A DNA stretch of 64,000 nucleotides from Curtobacterium sp. MCLR17_032. GTDB taxonomy: Bacteria; Actinomycetota; Actinomycetes; Actinomycetales; Microbacteriaceae. The translations under genes and the position numbers were made by a program. The notes below the pieces were generated by a model. It was not told the origin of the DNA. It saw nothing but the letters and a program-made list of their open reading frames with translations, and searched no databases. The stretch covers positions 124,001-188,000 of the forward strand of contig NZ_CP126268.1 of the NCBI RefSeq assembly GCF_003234795.2, given 5' to 3'. Position 1 is the stretch's first letter; each line of letters starts with the position of its first letter. Positions 17,135 through 25,655 of this stretch are shown here, piece by piece.

Positions 17135-17974
17135 CTACCCCGCTGGGCCCGACCCCGTCGGGCTCGCCGACCCGACCGCGGGCTGGTCGTCCCAGCCCTG
17201 CTGCGGCGTCGCGCACGTGCCGCGGAACACGTACTGCGAGGGTCGTTTCCGCTCGTTCGACACCCAGTCGATCGCGGGTCGTCGTCGTTCCGGCGGCAGG
17301 TACCCGATCCGGTACACGGCCATCAGCTCCAGCTCCGGCGGGACCTCGAGCAGCCGTTCGACCTCGTGCCACGACTCCTCGACCTCCATCGGGAAGGACA
17401 CGAACTGGATGCCGAGGCCGAGCTCCGTCGTCGTCAGCCAGACGTTCTCCATCGCGGCACCCATGCTGAACACCGAGTAGAAGGCGTTGCGAGCCTCCTT
17501 CCGGTACTCGTCGCGGTCGAGCATCACGCCGAGCAGCAGGGGTGACCCGGCGACGAGCTTCCGGTTCTCCTCACCCAGGGTCTGCGGCACCCGCAGGGCG
17601 TTCATGAGGAACTGCCCCCGCTTCGTGAACACCTGGTTCGTGAACGGCCGCAGCGGCTTCGGCAGCTTGTCGAACAGCATGCCGTCGCGGCGCTCGTCCA
17701 TCTCGGCCTGCGAGAACCGGAAGTACGGCCGGTACCGCTCGAAGAAGCTGCCCGCGGCCATGGTCTGCGTCATCGCCCGGCCGCTGATCGCCGCGATGCG
17801 GTCGATCGTCTCGCGCTCCTCGACCAGGACGAAGCGCCACGGCTGGCTGTTCAGCTGCGAGGGTGCCCGTCCGGCCAGCTCGACCAGCAGGCGCTGGTGC
17901 TCCTCGGACACCGGGTCCGGCAGGAACGCCCCGTTCGTGGTGCGTCGGCGCCGGATGGCCTCGATGAGTTCCAC
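17135..17974 (-). CDS. Nitroreductase-family oxidoreductase
   Basis: 279 aa. The FMN-binding nitroreductase fold is shown by [67 protein letters not shown] and [11 protein letters not shown]. Family members reduce nitroaromatics, quinones or flavin-linked substrates with NAD(P)H. It is about 80 aa longer than minimal members, because of an insertion (RYRPYFRF...[12 protein letters not shown]) and a Gly/Pro/Ser-rich tail. GTG 17974 is chosen because GGAAGGA lies 6-7 nt upstream; the long upstream extension in frame looks non-coding. It is preceded 29 nt away by a small membrane protein. Confidence 0.85.
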   Translation of the reverse strand: MELIEAIRRRRTTNGAFLPDPVSEEHQRLLVELAGRAPSQLNSQPWRFVLVEERETIDRIAAISGRAMTQTMAAGSFFERYRPYFRFSQAEMDERRDGMLFDKLPKPLRPFTNQVFTKRGQFLMNALRVPQTLGEENRKLVAGSPLLLGVMLDRDEYRKEARNAFYSVFSMGAAMENVWLTTTELGLGIQFVSFPMEVEESWHEVERLLEVPPELELMAVYRIGYLPPERRRPAIDWVSNERKRPSQYVFRGTCATPQQGWDDQPAVGSASPTGSGPAG

Positions 17975-18003
17975 GGGTGTCCTTCCGCCTCGGCGTCGAG
18001 CGG

Positions 18004-18372
18004 TCAGCGCCGGGCCAGGACCGCTCCCAGGTAGGACGGTGCGGCGGCGACCGCGGTCTTCCAGTGTGCTCCGGTGCGGGGGTTCGTCCGTGGAGCAAGG
18101 GCCAGGGGGACCAGCGCCGGCAGCAGGAACAGTGCGTCGCGGGACCGCGTCCAGAGCGGGGTGGTCGCGGCTGCTCCGGTGAGGACGGCGGTCGTCACGA
18201 ACAGGCCGTGGTGCACGACGCGCAGCTTGCGGGTGCGGATCAGGCGCACCGCGACCGCGGTGCCCCACAGGCAGTTGACGACGTACGACGCGGTCGCGGC
18301 GGTGACCAGCCGCCGGGCGGCCACCGACCCGGGAGGCCCGCCGCGCCTCCCGACCGTCGTCCCACGTCCCAT
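18004..18372 (-). CDS. Small predicted membrane protein
   Basis: 122 aa with about three hydrophobic segments ([42 protein letters not shown]) and a basic N-terminus. ATG 18372 is 7 nt after a TAGGTT box, so it is likely leaderless and the first gene of the unit 18372-16279. No domain recognised. Confidence 0.6.
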   Translation of the reverse strand: MGRGTTVGRRGGPPGSVAARRLVTAATASYVVNCLWGTAVAVRLIRTRKLRVVHHGLFVTTAVLTGAAATTPLWTRSRDALFLLPALVPLALAPRTNPRTGAHWKTAVAAAPSYLGAVLARR

Positions 18373-18379
18373 GCACGCG

Positions 18380-18385
18380 AACCTA
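18380..18385 (-). promoter_or_regulatory. Leaderless-type -10 box
   Basis: TAGGTT on the minus strand, then 7 nt, then ATG 18372. Confidence 0.5.
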
Positions 18386-18473
18386 CCCGCTCGCGGTACG
18401 CAACCCGGGCGGCTGCGCGCACGGCGACACCGCCGCGAGATGACGCCCACGTCGCGTTCTGCGGAAGAGGGGG

Positions 18474-18911
18474 TCAGTCGGAGCCGCGGCTGACGAGCTT
18501 CGACAGCACGATCGCGGAGCGGGTGTGGTCGACCTGCGGGGCGAGGCGGACGCGGTCCAGCGCCTCCTCGAGCGCGGGGAGGTCGCGCGAGCGCATGTGC
18601 ACGACCGCGTCGGCGCTGCCGGTGACCGTGCCGGCGTCGACCACCTCGGGCACAGCGTCGAGCAGGGTGCGCAGTTCGTCGGGGGAGACCGTGCCGCGGC
18701 AGTACAGCTCGACCCAGGCCTCGGTGCCGCGGTCGTCGACGGCCGGGTCGACCTTGATCGTGAAGCCCTGGATCACGCCGTCGGCCACGAGCCGGTCGAC
18801 GCGGCGCTTCACGGCGGAGGCGGACAGCCCGACGACCGAGCCGATGTCGCCGTAGCCGGCGCGGGCGTTCTCCCGCAGCTGGTCGAGGATGCGGTGGTCG
18901 AGCGAATCCAT
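18474..18911 (-). CDS. Lrp/AsnC-family transcriptional regulator
   Basis: 145 aa. An N-terminal HTH (LDHRILDQLRENARAGYGDIGSVVGLSASAVKRRVDRL) is joined to a C-terminal RAM/AsnC effector domain (AWVELYCRGTVSPDELRTLL, VTGSADAVVHMRS). It is divergent from ddaH-rocD, so it is very likely an amino-acid-responsive regulator of that operon (arginine or ornithine as effector is inference). The start is ambiguous: ATG 18911 lies 7 nt after TAAGAT and fits the leaderless pattern, whereas ATG 18920 would overlap that box and has no Shine-Dalgarno sequence. I therefore use 18911. Confidence 0.88.
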   Translation of the reverse strand: MDSLDHRILDQLRENARAGYGDIGSVVGLSASAVKRRVDRLVADGVIQGFTIKVDPAVDDRGTEAWVELYCRGTVSPDELRTLLDAVPEVVDAGTVTGSADAVVHMRSRDLPALEEALDRVRLAPQVDHTRSAIVLSKLVSRGSD

Positions 18912-18918
18912 TGTGACC

Positions 18919-18924
18919 ATCTTA
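18919..18924 (-). promoter_or_regulatory. Leaderless-type -10 box of lrp-like gene
   Basis: TAAGAT on the minus strand, 7 nt before ATG 18911; it overlaps the alternative ATG 18920 and so argues for the shorter protein. Confidence 0.5.
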
Positions 18925-18955
18925 CGCGTGGTCGTTGCGAGCAGACACGGATCGA

Positions 18956-18970
18956 CGCACGAAACGTGCG
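18956..18970. promoter_or_regulatory. Candidate Lrp-type operator
   Basis: CGCACGAAACGTGCG is a perfect 6-3-6 palindrome about 35 nt upstream of the lrp-like promoter, within the divergent region shared with ddaH. Its size and A-rich centre fit AsnC-family sites; assignment is inference. Confidence 0.4.
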
Positions 18971-19129
18971 CCCAGTGCGGGGGTGCGGTGCTGTGTTCCG
19001 TTCCCATCCTGTGGTTGACTCTCGCTCAGGCGTCGACCTGGTCCGCCTCCGGCGAGTGAGCCTGCATCTCGTCGGAGCTCTCACCGTGGTGGTTCCTGGC
19101 AGGCTCGGGCCCCGGTCCTGGAGGACCTC

Positions 19130-20020
19130 GTGTCGAACACCGCACCCCAGCCCACCACCGCCCTGCAGCGCACGGCCACGCACCGCACCGTCCTGATGTG
19201 CAAGCCGACCCACTACACGGTCAGCTACCGGATCAACCCCTGGATGCACCCGGAGGAGCCGACCGACACCGCGAAGGCCGTCGCCCAGTGGCAGAGCCTG
19301 GTCGACGTGTACGAGCAGCTCGGCTTCGCGATCCACCAGATCGAGCCCATCGAGGGGCTGCCCGACATGGTCTACGCGGCCAACGGCGGCTTCGTCCTCG
19401 ACGGTGTCGCGTACGGCGCGAAGTTCCAGTACCCGGAGCGTCAGCCCGAGGGCCCGGCGTACATGGACTGGTTCCGCCAGGCCGGCCTGACCGTCGCCGA
19501 GCCCGAGGAGACGAACGAGGGCGAAGGTGACTTCCTGCTCATCGGCGACACCATCTACGCCGGCACCGGGTTCCGCTCCGACAGCACCTCGCACGAGGAG
19601 CTCGCCCGCGTGTACGGCCGCGAGGTCGTCACCCTGAAGCTCATCAACCCGGACTTCTACCACCTGGACACCGCGATCGCTGCCCTCGACCCGGTGCCCG
19701 ACGCGTCCGGCCGCTCCAACATCGCCTACCTCGAGAGCGCCTTCGACGAGCCGTCCCTGGCCATCCTCCGCGAGCGCTTCCCGGACGCGATCATCGCGAC
19801 CGAGGAGGACGCCGCCATCCTCGGCCTGAACTCGTACTCCGACGGGTACAACGTCGTCATCGCCGCACGTGCCACCACGTTCGCCGAGCAGCTGCGCGAG
19901 AAGGGCTACAACCCGATCGGCGTCGACCTGTCCGAGCTGCTCCTGGGCGGCGGCGGCGTGAAGTGCTGCACGCTGGACCTGCACCCGATCGGCACCGGCA
20001 CCTCCGTGGCGCGCTCCTGA
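19130..20020 (+). CDS. ddaH: Dimethylarginine dimethylaminohydrolase-family enzyme
   Basis: 296 aa, guanidino-group-modifying (amidinotransferase/DDAH) fold. Motifs: MVYAANGGFVLDG (substrate-binding Asn), EGEGDFL, catalytic His in FYHLDTA, and the catalytic Cys in GGGGVKCCTLDL near the C-terminus. Known members hydrolyse dimethylarginine or arginine to citrulline plus an amine or ammonia. With rocD directly downstream (stop TGA overlaps its ATG) and an Lrp regulator opposite, a role in arginine catabolism is likely, and the true substrate may be arginine itself. GTG 19130 has GGAGGA upstream. Confidence 0.88.
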   Translation: MSNTAPQPTTALQRTATHRTVLMCKPTHYTVSYRINPWMHPEEPTDTAKAVAQWQSLVDVYEQLGFAIHQIEPIEGLPDMVYAANGGFVLDGVAYGAKFQYPERQPEGPAYMDWFRQAGLTVAEPEETNEGEGDFLLIGDTIYAGTGFRSDSTSHEELARVYGREVVTLKLINPDFYHLDTAIAALDPVPDASGRSNIAYLESAFDEPSLAILRERFPDAIIATEEDAAILGLNSYSDGYNVVIAARATTFAEQLREKGYNPIGVDLSELLLGGGGVKCCTLDLHPIGTGTSVARS

Positions 20021-21243
20021 TGGCCGGCGCGCTCGGCGTGGCCACGGCTGCGGCGCTCGCCGTGGAGGACCGTGCCCTCGCCCACAACTACAGCCCGCTC
20101 CCGGTGGTCATCGCCTCGGGCCACGGGGCGACCGTCACCGACGTCGACGGCCGCACCTACCTGGACGGACTCGCCGCCTACTCGGCGGTCAACTTCGGAC
20201 ACGGCAACCCGCGCCTCCTGACCGCGGCCCGCGACCAGCTCGACCGCGTGACCCTGACGAGCCGGGCGTTCGTCAACGACCGCCTCGGCCCGTTCGCCGC
20301 CGGTCTGACCGAGCTCACCGGCACCGAGATGATGCTGCCGATGAACACCGGCGCCGAAGCCGTCGAGTCGGCGATCAAGGTCGCCCGCGCCTGGGGCTAC
20401 CGCGTCAAGGGCGTCCCCGCCGGACAGGCGACGGTCATCGTCGCGAGCGGGAACTTCCACGGCCGCACGACGACGATCATCTCGTTCTCGGACGACCCCG
20501 ATGCGCGCAACGACTTCGGGCCGTACACGCCCGGGTTCCGCACCGTGCCGTACGGCGACGCAGCGGCACTGCGGGAGGCGATGGACGACACCGTCGTGGC
20601 CGTCCTGCTCGAGCCGATCCAGGGCGAGGGCGGCGTCGTCATCCCGCCCGCCGACTACCTGCCCGCCGTCCGTGAGGTCTGCGACGAGTTCGGCGCGCTG
20701 TTCATCGCCGACGAGATCCAGTCCGGCCTCGGTCGCACCGGCCACACCCTGGCGGTGCAGCGGGTCGGCGTGACGCCGGACCTCATCACGCTCGGCAAGG
20801 CGCTCGGCGGCGGGATCGTCCCGGTCTCCGCCGTCGTCGGTCGCGCGGACGTGCTCGGGGTCCTGCGTCCCGGCGAGCACGGCTCGACCTTCGGCGGCAA
20901 CCCGCTCGCCGCGGCCGTCGGGTCCGAGGTCGTCTCGATGCTCGCCGAGGGGACCTTCCAGCAGCGGGCGCTCGACGGCGAACCGGTCCTCCGCGGGTTC
21001 CTCGACCAACTCGTCGGGCACGGCGTCCTCACCCACCGGGTCGCCGGACTCTGGGCCGGGATCGACATCGACCCCGCGCTCGGCACCGGCAAGCAGGTCG
21101 CGAAGGAGCTCGCCGCGCGCGGGGTGCTCGTGAAGGACACGCACGGGTCGACGATCCGCTTCGCGCCGCCGCTCGTCGTCACCGACGAGGAGATCGCCAC
21201 CGCGATGCAGGCCCTCGGCGCGGTCCTCCGCGACCTGGCGTAG
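20020..21243 (+). CDS. rocD: Ornithine aminotransferase
   Basis: 407 aa. Class-III PLP aminotransferase: LDGLAAYSAVNFGHGNPRLL, MNTGAEAVESAIKVAR, EPIQGEGGVV, IADEIQSGLGRTG, and the PLP lysine in LITLGKALGGG. These match ornithine-oxo-acid transaminase (RocD), which makes glutamate-5-semialdehyde. ATG 20020 overlaps the ddaH stop (TGATG), so translation is coupled. A longer in-frame start inside ddaH is not needed. The pathway arginine to (citrulline) ornithine to glutamate semialdehyde is inferred from the pair. Confidence 0.92.
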   Translation: MAGALGVATAAALAVEDRALAHNYSPLPVVIASGHGATVTDVDGRTYLDGLAAYSAVNFGHGNPRLLTAARDQLDRVTLTSRAFVNDRLGPFAAGLTELTGTEMMLPMNTGAEAVESAIKVARAWGYRVKGVPAGQATVIVASGNFHGRTTTIISFSDDPDARNDFGPYTPGFRTVPYGDAAALREAMDDTVVAVLLEPIQGEGGVVIPPADYLPAVREVCDEFGALFIADEIQSGLGRTGHTLAVQRVGVTPDLITLGKALGGGIVPVSAVVGRADVLGVLRPGEHGSTFGGNPLAAAVGSEVVSMLAEGTFQQRALDGEPVLRGFLDQLVGHGVLTHRVAGLWAGIDIDPALGTGKQVAKELAARGVLVKDTHGSTIRFAPPLVVTDEEIATAMQALGAVLRDLA

Positions 21244-21255
21244 CCCGTCCGCGGA

Positions 21256-21315
21256 ACACCGGTGTTTCCGCATCACATCGCGTGATTCGGCGGTGTGATG
21301 CGGAAGCACCGGTGT
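21256..21315. terminator. Long hairpin after rocD
   Basis: 22-nt arms at 21256-21277 and 21294-21315 (ACACCGGTG...ATCACA type) pair with a single G-T and a 16-nt loop. It stands just after the rocD stop. Confidence 0.65.
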
Positions 21316-21340
21316 CTTCGGGGTCAACCCGCCACGGGCC

Positions 21341-21382
21341 GGACGGGAGGCTCGTGGCGGGGCCGCCCCGCGCCTCCCGTCC
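21341..21382. repeat. Inverted GGACGGGAGGC / GCCTCCCGTCC pair
   Basis: Exact 11-bp inverted arms at 21341-21351 and 21372-21382 between convergent rocD and the epimerase gene; part of the dispersed motif family also seen at 10422, 53160 and 57392. Likely terminator of the minus-strand gene. Confidence 0.6.
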
Positions 21383-21393
21383 GACAGGTGGCG

Positions 21394-22395
21394 CTAGACG
21401 CGACCCGGTGCGTACGCCTCGGCGAGCCGGTCCATCAGCGCGTCCTTCTCCTCGTCGACGACCTGCGCCTCCGGGTGCGCGTCGTACCAGGTGACCAGTT
21501 CGCGGGCGCCCTCGCGGAACGAGGTGCGCGCCGCCCAACCCGGCACGAGCGTCCGCACCTTGCTGTTGTCGAACACCATGCTGTTCGCCTTGTCGCCGAC
21601 CACACCCGCGCCCCACTCCGGGTCCGCGGCCATGATCGCGTCCGCCGGCACGTGCACGATCTGCGGTTCCGGCGCCCCCGCGGCGGCCGCGACCTCCTGG
21701 TGGATGCGGTCCCACGTCGGCGACTCCTGGCCGGTGATGTGGAACGCCTCGCCGATCGCCTCGGCCCGGTCCAGCACCCCGACGAACGCGACCGCGAAGT
21801 CCCGCGCGTGCGTGATCGTCCACAGCGAGGTCCCGTCACCCGGCACGACCACCGGCTTGCCCGCCCGCAACCGCGCGACGACCGTCCAGCCGCCGTCGAA
21901 CGGCAGCAGCGTCTCGTCGTAGGTGTGCGACGGCCGGATGATCGTCATCGGGAAGTCGTCCTGCCGGTAGGCGGCGACCAGCAGGTCCTCGCACGCGATC
22001 TTGTCCCGCGAGTACTGCCAGTACGGGTTCTTCAGCGGCGTCGACTCCGTCACCGGCAGGTGCGTCGGCGGGGTCTGGTACGCCGAAGCCGAGCTGATGA
22101 ACACGTACTGGCGGGTCTTGCCGGTGAAGAAGTCGATGTCGGCCTGCACCTGGTCCGGGGTGAACGCGACGAAGTCGATGACCACGTCGAAGGTGCGGTC
22201 GCCGATCGCCGCCGCCAGGGCGTCCCGGTCTGCGACGTCGGCCTGGAGGCGCGTCACCGCATCCGGCAACGTCCGCTTCTCCGTCGTGCCCCGGTTGAGC
22301 ACCGCGACGTCGAAGCCCTGGTCCACCGCCTCGCGCACGCAGGCGGCGCTGATGATGCCGCTCCCGCCGATGAACAGCACGCTGGATCCGGTCAT
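21394..22395 (-). CDS. NAD-dependent epimerase/dehydratase-family protein
   Basis: 333 aa, extended-SDR Rossmann protein. The cofactor loop is LFIGGSGIISAACVREA (GGxGxI), with the ADVADRDAL, VIDFVAF and FISSASAYQ strands and a YSRDKIACED segment giving the Tyr-x3-Lys pair. The sequence resembles bacterial SDRs related to plant chloroplast RNA-binding CSP41/isoflavone-reductase-type epimerases. Substrate unknown. GGGAG precedes ATG 22395. It is divergent from the aldo/keto reductase with 123 bp between. Confidence 0.82.
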   Translation of the reverse strand: MTGSSVLFIGGSGIISAACVREAVDQGFDVAVLNRGTTEKRTLPDAVTRLQADVADRDALAAAIGDRTFDVVIDFVAFTPDQVQADIDFFTGKTRQYVFISSASAYQTPPTHLPVTESTPLKNPYWQYSRDKIACEDLLVAAYRQDDFPMTIIRPSHTYDETLLPFDGGWTVVARLRAGKPVVVPGDGTSLWTITHARDFAVAFVGVLDRAEAIGEAFHITGQESPTWDRIHQEVAAAAGAPEPQIVHVPADAIMAADPEWGAGVVGDKANSMVFDNSKVRTLVPGWAARTSFREGARELVTWYDAHPEAQVVDEEKDALMDRLAEAYAPGRV

Positions 22396-22518
22396 GGATG
22401 CTCCCTTGCTCCCGGCGGTGCGTCCGCGCACCGCGCCTCTTGCGATCCTGCACCGTCGGGGCCGCGTACCGTCACGGGCGTGCCGCATCGACGCGGCCAC
22501 GACAGGAGTGACAGACAC

Positions 22519-23529
22519 ATGGAGTACCGCTACCTCGGTAACTCGGGCCTCAAGGTCTCCGAGATCACCTACGGCAACTGGCTCACCCACGCCTCCCAGG
22601 TCGAGAACGACGCGGCGATCGCCTGCGTCAAGGCCGCCCTCGAGGTCGGCATCTCGACGTTCGACACCGCCGACGTGTACGCGAACACCGGCGCCGAGAC
22701 CGTCCTCGGTGAAGCGCTGAAGGGCGAGCGTCGCCAGTCCCTCGAGATCGCGACGAAGGTCTTCGGTCCGACCGGTCCCAAGGGCCACAACGACACCGGG
22801 CTGTCGCGCAAGCACATCCTCGAATCGATCGACGGCTCGCTCGGCCGCCTGCAGACCGACTACGTCGACCTGTACCAGGCGCACCGCTACGACCACGAGA
22901 CCCCGCTCGAAGAGACCATGCAGGCGTTCGCCGACGTGGTCCGTGCGGGCAAGGTCCTGTACGTCGGCGTCTCGGAGTGGACCGCCGACCAGCTCCGGGC
23001 CGGTGCAGCACTGGCGAAGGACCTCGGCTTCCAGCTCATCTCGAACCAGCCGCAGTACTCGGCGCTCTGGCGGGTCATCGAGGAGGAGGTCGTCCCCACC
23101 TCGAAGGAACTCGGCATCTCGCAGATCGTCTGGTCCCCGATCGCGCAGGGTGTGCTGACGGGCAAGTACCAGCCCGGTCAGCCGCTGCCCGAGGGGTCCC
23201 GCGCGACCGACGACAAGGGCGGCGCGAAGATGATCTCCCGCTTCATGAACGACGAGGTGCTGTCTGCCGTGCAGGAGCTCAAGCCGATCGCCGACGAGCT
23301 CAGCCTGTCGATGGCGCAGCTCGCCGTCGCCTGGGTGCTGCAGAACGAGAACGTGGCGTCCGCGATCATCGGCGCCTCGCGACCGGAGCAGGTGCACGAC
23401 AACGCCGGCGCTGCCGGGGTGCAGATCCCCGCCGAGCTGATGTCCCGCATCGACGACGCCCTCGGCGCGGTCGTCGAGCGCGACCCGGCGAAGACGAACG
23501 ACAGCAGCCCGAAGACCCGCGAGGCGTAG
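22519..23529 (+). CDS. Aldo/keto reductase (AKR6/KCNAB-like)
   Basis: 336 aa, TIM-barrel AKR: MEYRYLGNSGLKVSEITYGNW, catalytic-tetrad regions ISTFDTADVYANTGAE (Asp, Tyr), IATKV (Lys) and YQAHRYDHETP (His), then SNQPQYS and the NADPH-binding SPIAQGVLTGKY and GASRPEQVHDNA. The sequence is closest to the voltage-gated potassium-channel beta-subunit-like group of bacterial aldehyde reductases. AGGAG lies about 10 nt before ATG 22519. It is probably a soluble NADPH-dependent carbonyl reductase; substrate unknown. Confidence 0.9.
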   Translation: MEYRYLGNSGLKVSEITYGNWLTHASQVENDAAIACVKAALEVGISTFDTADVYANTGAETVLGEALKGERRQSLEIATKVFGPTGPKGHNDTGLSRKHILESIDGSLGRLQTDYVDLYQAHRYDHETPLEETMQAFADVVRAGKVLYVGVSEWTADQLRAGAALAKDLGFQLISNQPQYSALWRVIEEEVVPTSKELGISQIVWSPIAQGVLTGKYQPGQPLPEGSRATDDKGGAKMISRFMNDEVLSAVQELKPIADELSLSMAQLAVAWVLQNENVASAIIGASRPEQVHDNAGAAGVQIPAELMSRIDDALGAVVERDPAKTNDSSPKTREA

Positions 23530-23569
23530 GCGGCGCTGCCCGGCCGGGACGAGCCTCCCGGCTGGCTGC

Positions 23570-23631
23570 CGCACAACAGGAAGCGGCTCGAACCACGGGA
23601 ATGCGTGGTTCGAGCCGCTTCCTGTTGTGCG
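23570..23631. terminator. 27-bp perfect palindrome
   Basis: Arms 23571-23597 and 23604-23630 (beginning GCACAACAGGAAGCGGCTCG) are perfectly complementary around a 6-nt loop, far longer than an ordinary terminator. It follows the aldo/keto reductase gene and faces the end of the tRNA operon. A fragment GCACAACG recurs at about 23673. Confidence 0.7.
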
Positions 23632-23683
23632 TGGACGATCCGTGCCGCGGATCCGTGCCGCGGACCCCGCCGGCACAACGCAA

Positions 23684-23713
23684 AAGAGCCCCTCACCGAA
23701 GTAAGGGGCTCTT
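23684..23713 (-). terminator. Intrinsic terminator of tRNA operon
   Basis: AAGAGCCCCT / AGGGGCTCTT, 10-bp stem; on the minus strand it is followed by TTTT, a classic Rho-independent terminator just after tRNA-Phe. Confidence 0.85.
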
Positions 23714-23718
23714 CACCG

Positions 23719-23791
23719 TGGCTGGACGCGGCGTCGATCCGCGGACCTTTCGATTTTCAGTCGAACGCTCTACCAACTGAGCTACCCAGCC
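23719..23791 (-). tRNA. tRNA-Phe (GAA)
   Basis: Minus strand begins GGCTGGGTAGCTCAG; the anticodon loop CTGAAAA gives GAA; the T arm and 3' strand TCCAGCC close the acceptor with discriminator A. 73 nt; CCA is not encoded. Confidence 0.95.
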
Positions 23792-23795
23792 GTGG

Positions 23796-23869
23796 CGACC
23801 CTGACGGGACTTGAACCCGCGACCTCCGCCGTGACAGGGCGGCACGCTAACCAACTGCGCTACAGGGCC
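23796..23869 (-). tRNA. tRNA-Asp (GTC)
   Basis: Minus strand begins GGCCCTGTAGCGCAG; anticodon loop CTGTCAC gives GTC; T arm GGTTCAAGTCC; acceptor closes with one G-T pair and discriminator G. CCA is encoded at 23793-23795. Confidence 0.95.
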
Positions 23870-23941
23870 ATATGGAATTGCTTGTGTTGCTTGTGTTGCT
23901 TCGGTGTCGTTCTGTTCTGCTTGCTGTCCCCCGATGAGGAG

Positions 23942-24014
23942 TGACCCCAACGGGATTCGAACCCGTGCTGCCGCCGTGAAAGGGCGGTGTCCTAGGCCAC
24001 TAAACGATGGGGCC
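23942..24014 (-). tRNA. tRNA-Glu (TTC)
   Basis: Minus strand begins GGCCCCATCGTTTAG; anticodon loop CTTTCAC gives TTC; T arm GGTTCGAATCC; discriminator A. First gene of the Glu-Asp-Phe operon. CCA is not encoded. Confidence 0.95.
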
Positions 24015-24044
24015 GCAAGCAGTGCATCGCGCTACCGATGGACA

Positions 24045-24073
24045 AGCATACGGACGGTCGGCCCTCTTGCCAA
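24045..24073 (-). promoter_or_regulatory. Sigma-A promoter of tRNA operon
   Basis: On the minus strand TTGGCA (24073-24068) is separated by exactly 17 nt from TATGCT (24050-24045), about 30 nt upstream of tRNA-Glu. It is the best consensus promoter in the window. Confidence 0.8.
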
Positions 24074-24231
24074 ATCGAGCCCGCCGCACGCTCCGCTTGG
24101 GCGTGTCGCGCCACCTCCACGGACCCTCAGGGAGTGACCGGAGCGGGCTCCCGAGGGGCGGTCGACACCGATGGGAGCATCACTGCTGACCTCTCACCCT
24201 CGAACGGGGTGTTCCTGGGCTGACCCATGTT

Positions 24232-24253
24232 GTTACTGTTACGTCTGTTGACA
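24232..24253 (+). promoter_or_regulatory. Candidate MtrA-like box and -35 before M23 gene
   Basis: GTTACTGTTAC (24232-24242) is a short direct repeat like MtrA sites before cell-wall hydrolase genes in other actinobacteria; TTGACA follows at 24248-24253. No matching -10 is clear. Between 24074 and 24231 I see only GC-rich sequence without a gene. Confidence 0.35.
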
Positions 24254-24295
24254 GTGTGACGTGCGCCACGCCGGACTGTGACGAAAACGAGACTC

Positions 24296-25624
24296 ATGTC
24301 GACTCCTTCCCTCCTCCCCGCTCGCCCCCGCCGCCGCTTCCTGGCCGCCGGGGTCGCTGTCGTACTCGCCGCCGGGGCCCTCGTCGCCCTCGTGCCGTCG
24401 GGTGCCGCCTCAGCCGCCAGCTACCCGAGCTGGGACGACGTGCAGGCCGCGAAGCAGTCGCAGTCCGCCCAGGCCGCCAAGGTCACCGAGATCAAGGGCC
24501 TCATCGCGCAGCTGCAGTCGCAGTCCGCCGCGAAGGAGAAGGCCGCCGCCGCAGCCGGTACCGCGTACCAGACCGCCCAGACGGACTACGACCGCAAGGC
24601 ACTCGAGCAGCGCAAGCTCCAGTCGCAGGCCGACGACGCCGAGAAGACCGCGCGGGCCTCCGAGGCGCAGGCCGGCCAGCTCGCCGCCCAGCTCGGGCGC
24701 TCCAGCTCCGAGGACGTCACCACGGACCTCCTCACCAAGCCCTCGGCCTCCGGCGACCTGCTGTACGAGCTCGGCGCGATGTCGAAGCTGTCCGAGCAGG
24801 CCGACGGCATCTACTCCGAGGCGAGCCAGGACCGCGGGACCGCCCAGGCCCTCGCCGACAAGTCGAAGACCGCCGAGGACGCCCTGGGCAAGCTGGCCGC
24901 CCAGGCCCAGACGAAGATGCGCGCCGCACAGAGCGCAGCGGACCAGGCCCAGGCTGCCGTGTCCGCCCAGGCCGACAACCAGGACCGGCTCGAGGCCCAG
25001 CTCGACCTCCTGACGTCGAAGACGAAGACGACCGAGGCCCAGTACGAGAAGGGTGTCCAGGTCGAGAAGGCACGCCAGGCACGGCTCGCTCGCGAGCGGG
25101 CCGCCGCCGCAGCTGCCGCAGCAGCGGCCGCCGCGCGTGCGCTCCCGCCGGCAGCGACCGCGGGTGTCCCGGCCCCCGGTGCTGGCGGGGCCTCCGGCGG
25201 TGGCGCTGCGAACGCGTCCGGTTGGGTGCGCCCGGCAGCCGGCTTCCAGTCGAGCCCCTACGGCCTCCGCGTCGACCCCTACACGCACGTCTACACACTG
25301 CACGCCGGCGTGGACCTCGCCCCGGCCTGCTACTCGCCGATCTACGCCGCAGCGTCCGGCACCGTGACCTTCGCGGGCAACGGCGGCGGCTACGGCAACG
25401 AGGTCATCATCGACAACGGTGGCGGCATCTCGACGGCCTACGGGCACATCGTCAACGGCGGCATCATGGTCGGTGCCGGCCAGCACGTCACCGCCGGACA
25501 GCAGATCGCCCAGGTCGGTTCCACCGGCTGGTCGACGGGCTGCCATCTGCACTTCGAGACCCGGGTGAACGGCGCCGCCGTCGATCCCGTCCCCTTCATG
25601 GCAGCGCGGGGGATCTCGGTATGA
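24296..25624 (+). CDS. Secreted M23-family peptidoglycan endopeptidase
   Basis: 442 aa from ATG 24296 (a GTG at 24278 would add six residues; neither has a strong Shine-Dalgarno sequence). It has a signal peptide (RPRRRFLAAGVAVVLAAGALVALV, cut near SAASA), a long Ala/Gln/Lys-rich coiled coil (about 45-270), and an Ala/Pro/Gly linker. The C-terminal LytM/M23 domain has zinc-ligand motifs TLHAGVDLAPA (H-x3-D) and TGCHLHFETR (HxH). It probably cleaves peptidoglycan cross-bridges at division, as EnvC/NlpD-like proteins with coiled coils do; all ligands are present, so it may be active itself. The next gene has a related N-terminal half with a different catalytic domain. Confidence 0.9.
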   Translation: MSTPSLLPARPRRRFLAAGVAVVLAAGALVALVPSGAASAASYPSWDDVQAAKQSQSAQAAKVTEIKGLIAQLQSQSAAKEKAAAAAGTAYQTAQTDYDRKALEQRKLQSQADDAEKTARASEAQAGQLAAQLGRSSSEDVTTDLLTKPSASGDLLYELGAMSKLSEQADGIYSEASQDRGTAQALADKSKTAEDALGKLAAQAQTKMRAAQSAADQAQAAVSAQADNQDRLEAQLDLLTSKTKTTEAQYEKGVQVEKARQARLARERAAAAAAAAAAAARALPPAATAGVPAPGAGGASGGGAANASGWVRPAAGFQSSPYGLRVDPYTHVYTLHAGVDLAPACYSPIYAAASGTVTFAGNGGGYGNEVIIDNGGGISTAYGHIVNGGIMVGAGQHVTAGQQIAQVGSTGWSTGCHLHFETRVNGAAVDPVPFMAARGISV

Positions 25625-25655
25625 GCACGAGCACTGCCAGGAGGCACTGACCCGC

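Noticed and set aside
23693..23950. Protein with WVAQLVERSTENRKVRGSTP
   Set aside because: Another false protein, translated through the tRNA-Phe and tRNA-Asp genes.
24014..24296. Cyclic-di-AMP (ydaO) riboswitch before the wall hydrolase genes
   Set aside because: Such a riboswitch is common before actinobacterial wall hydrolases, but its conserved core could not be recognised here.
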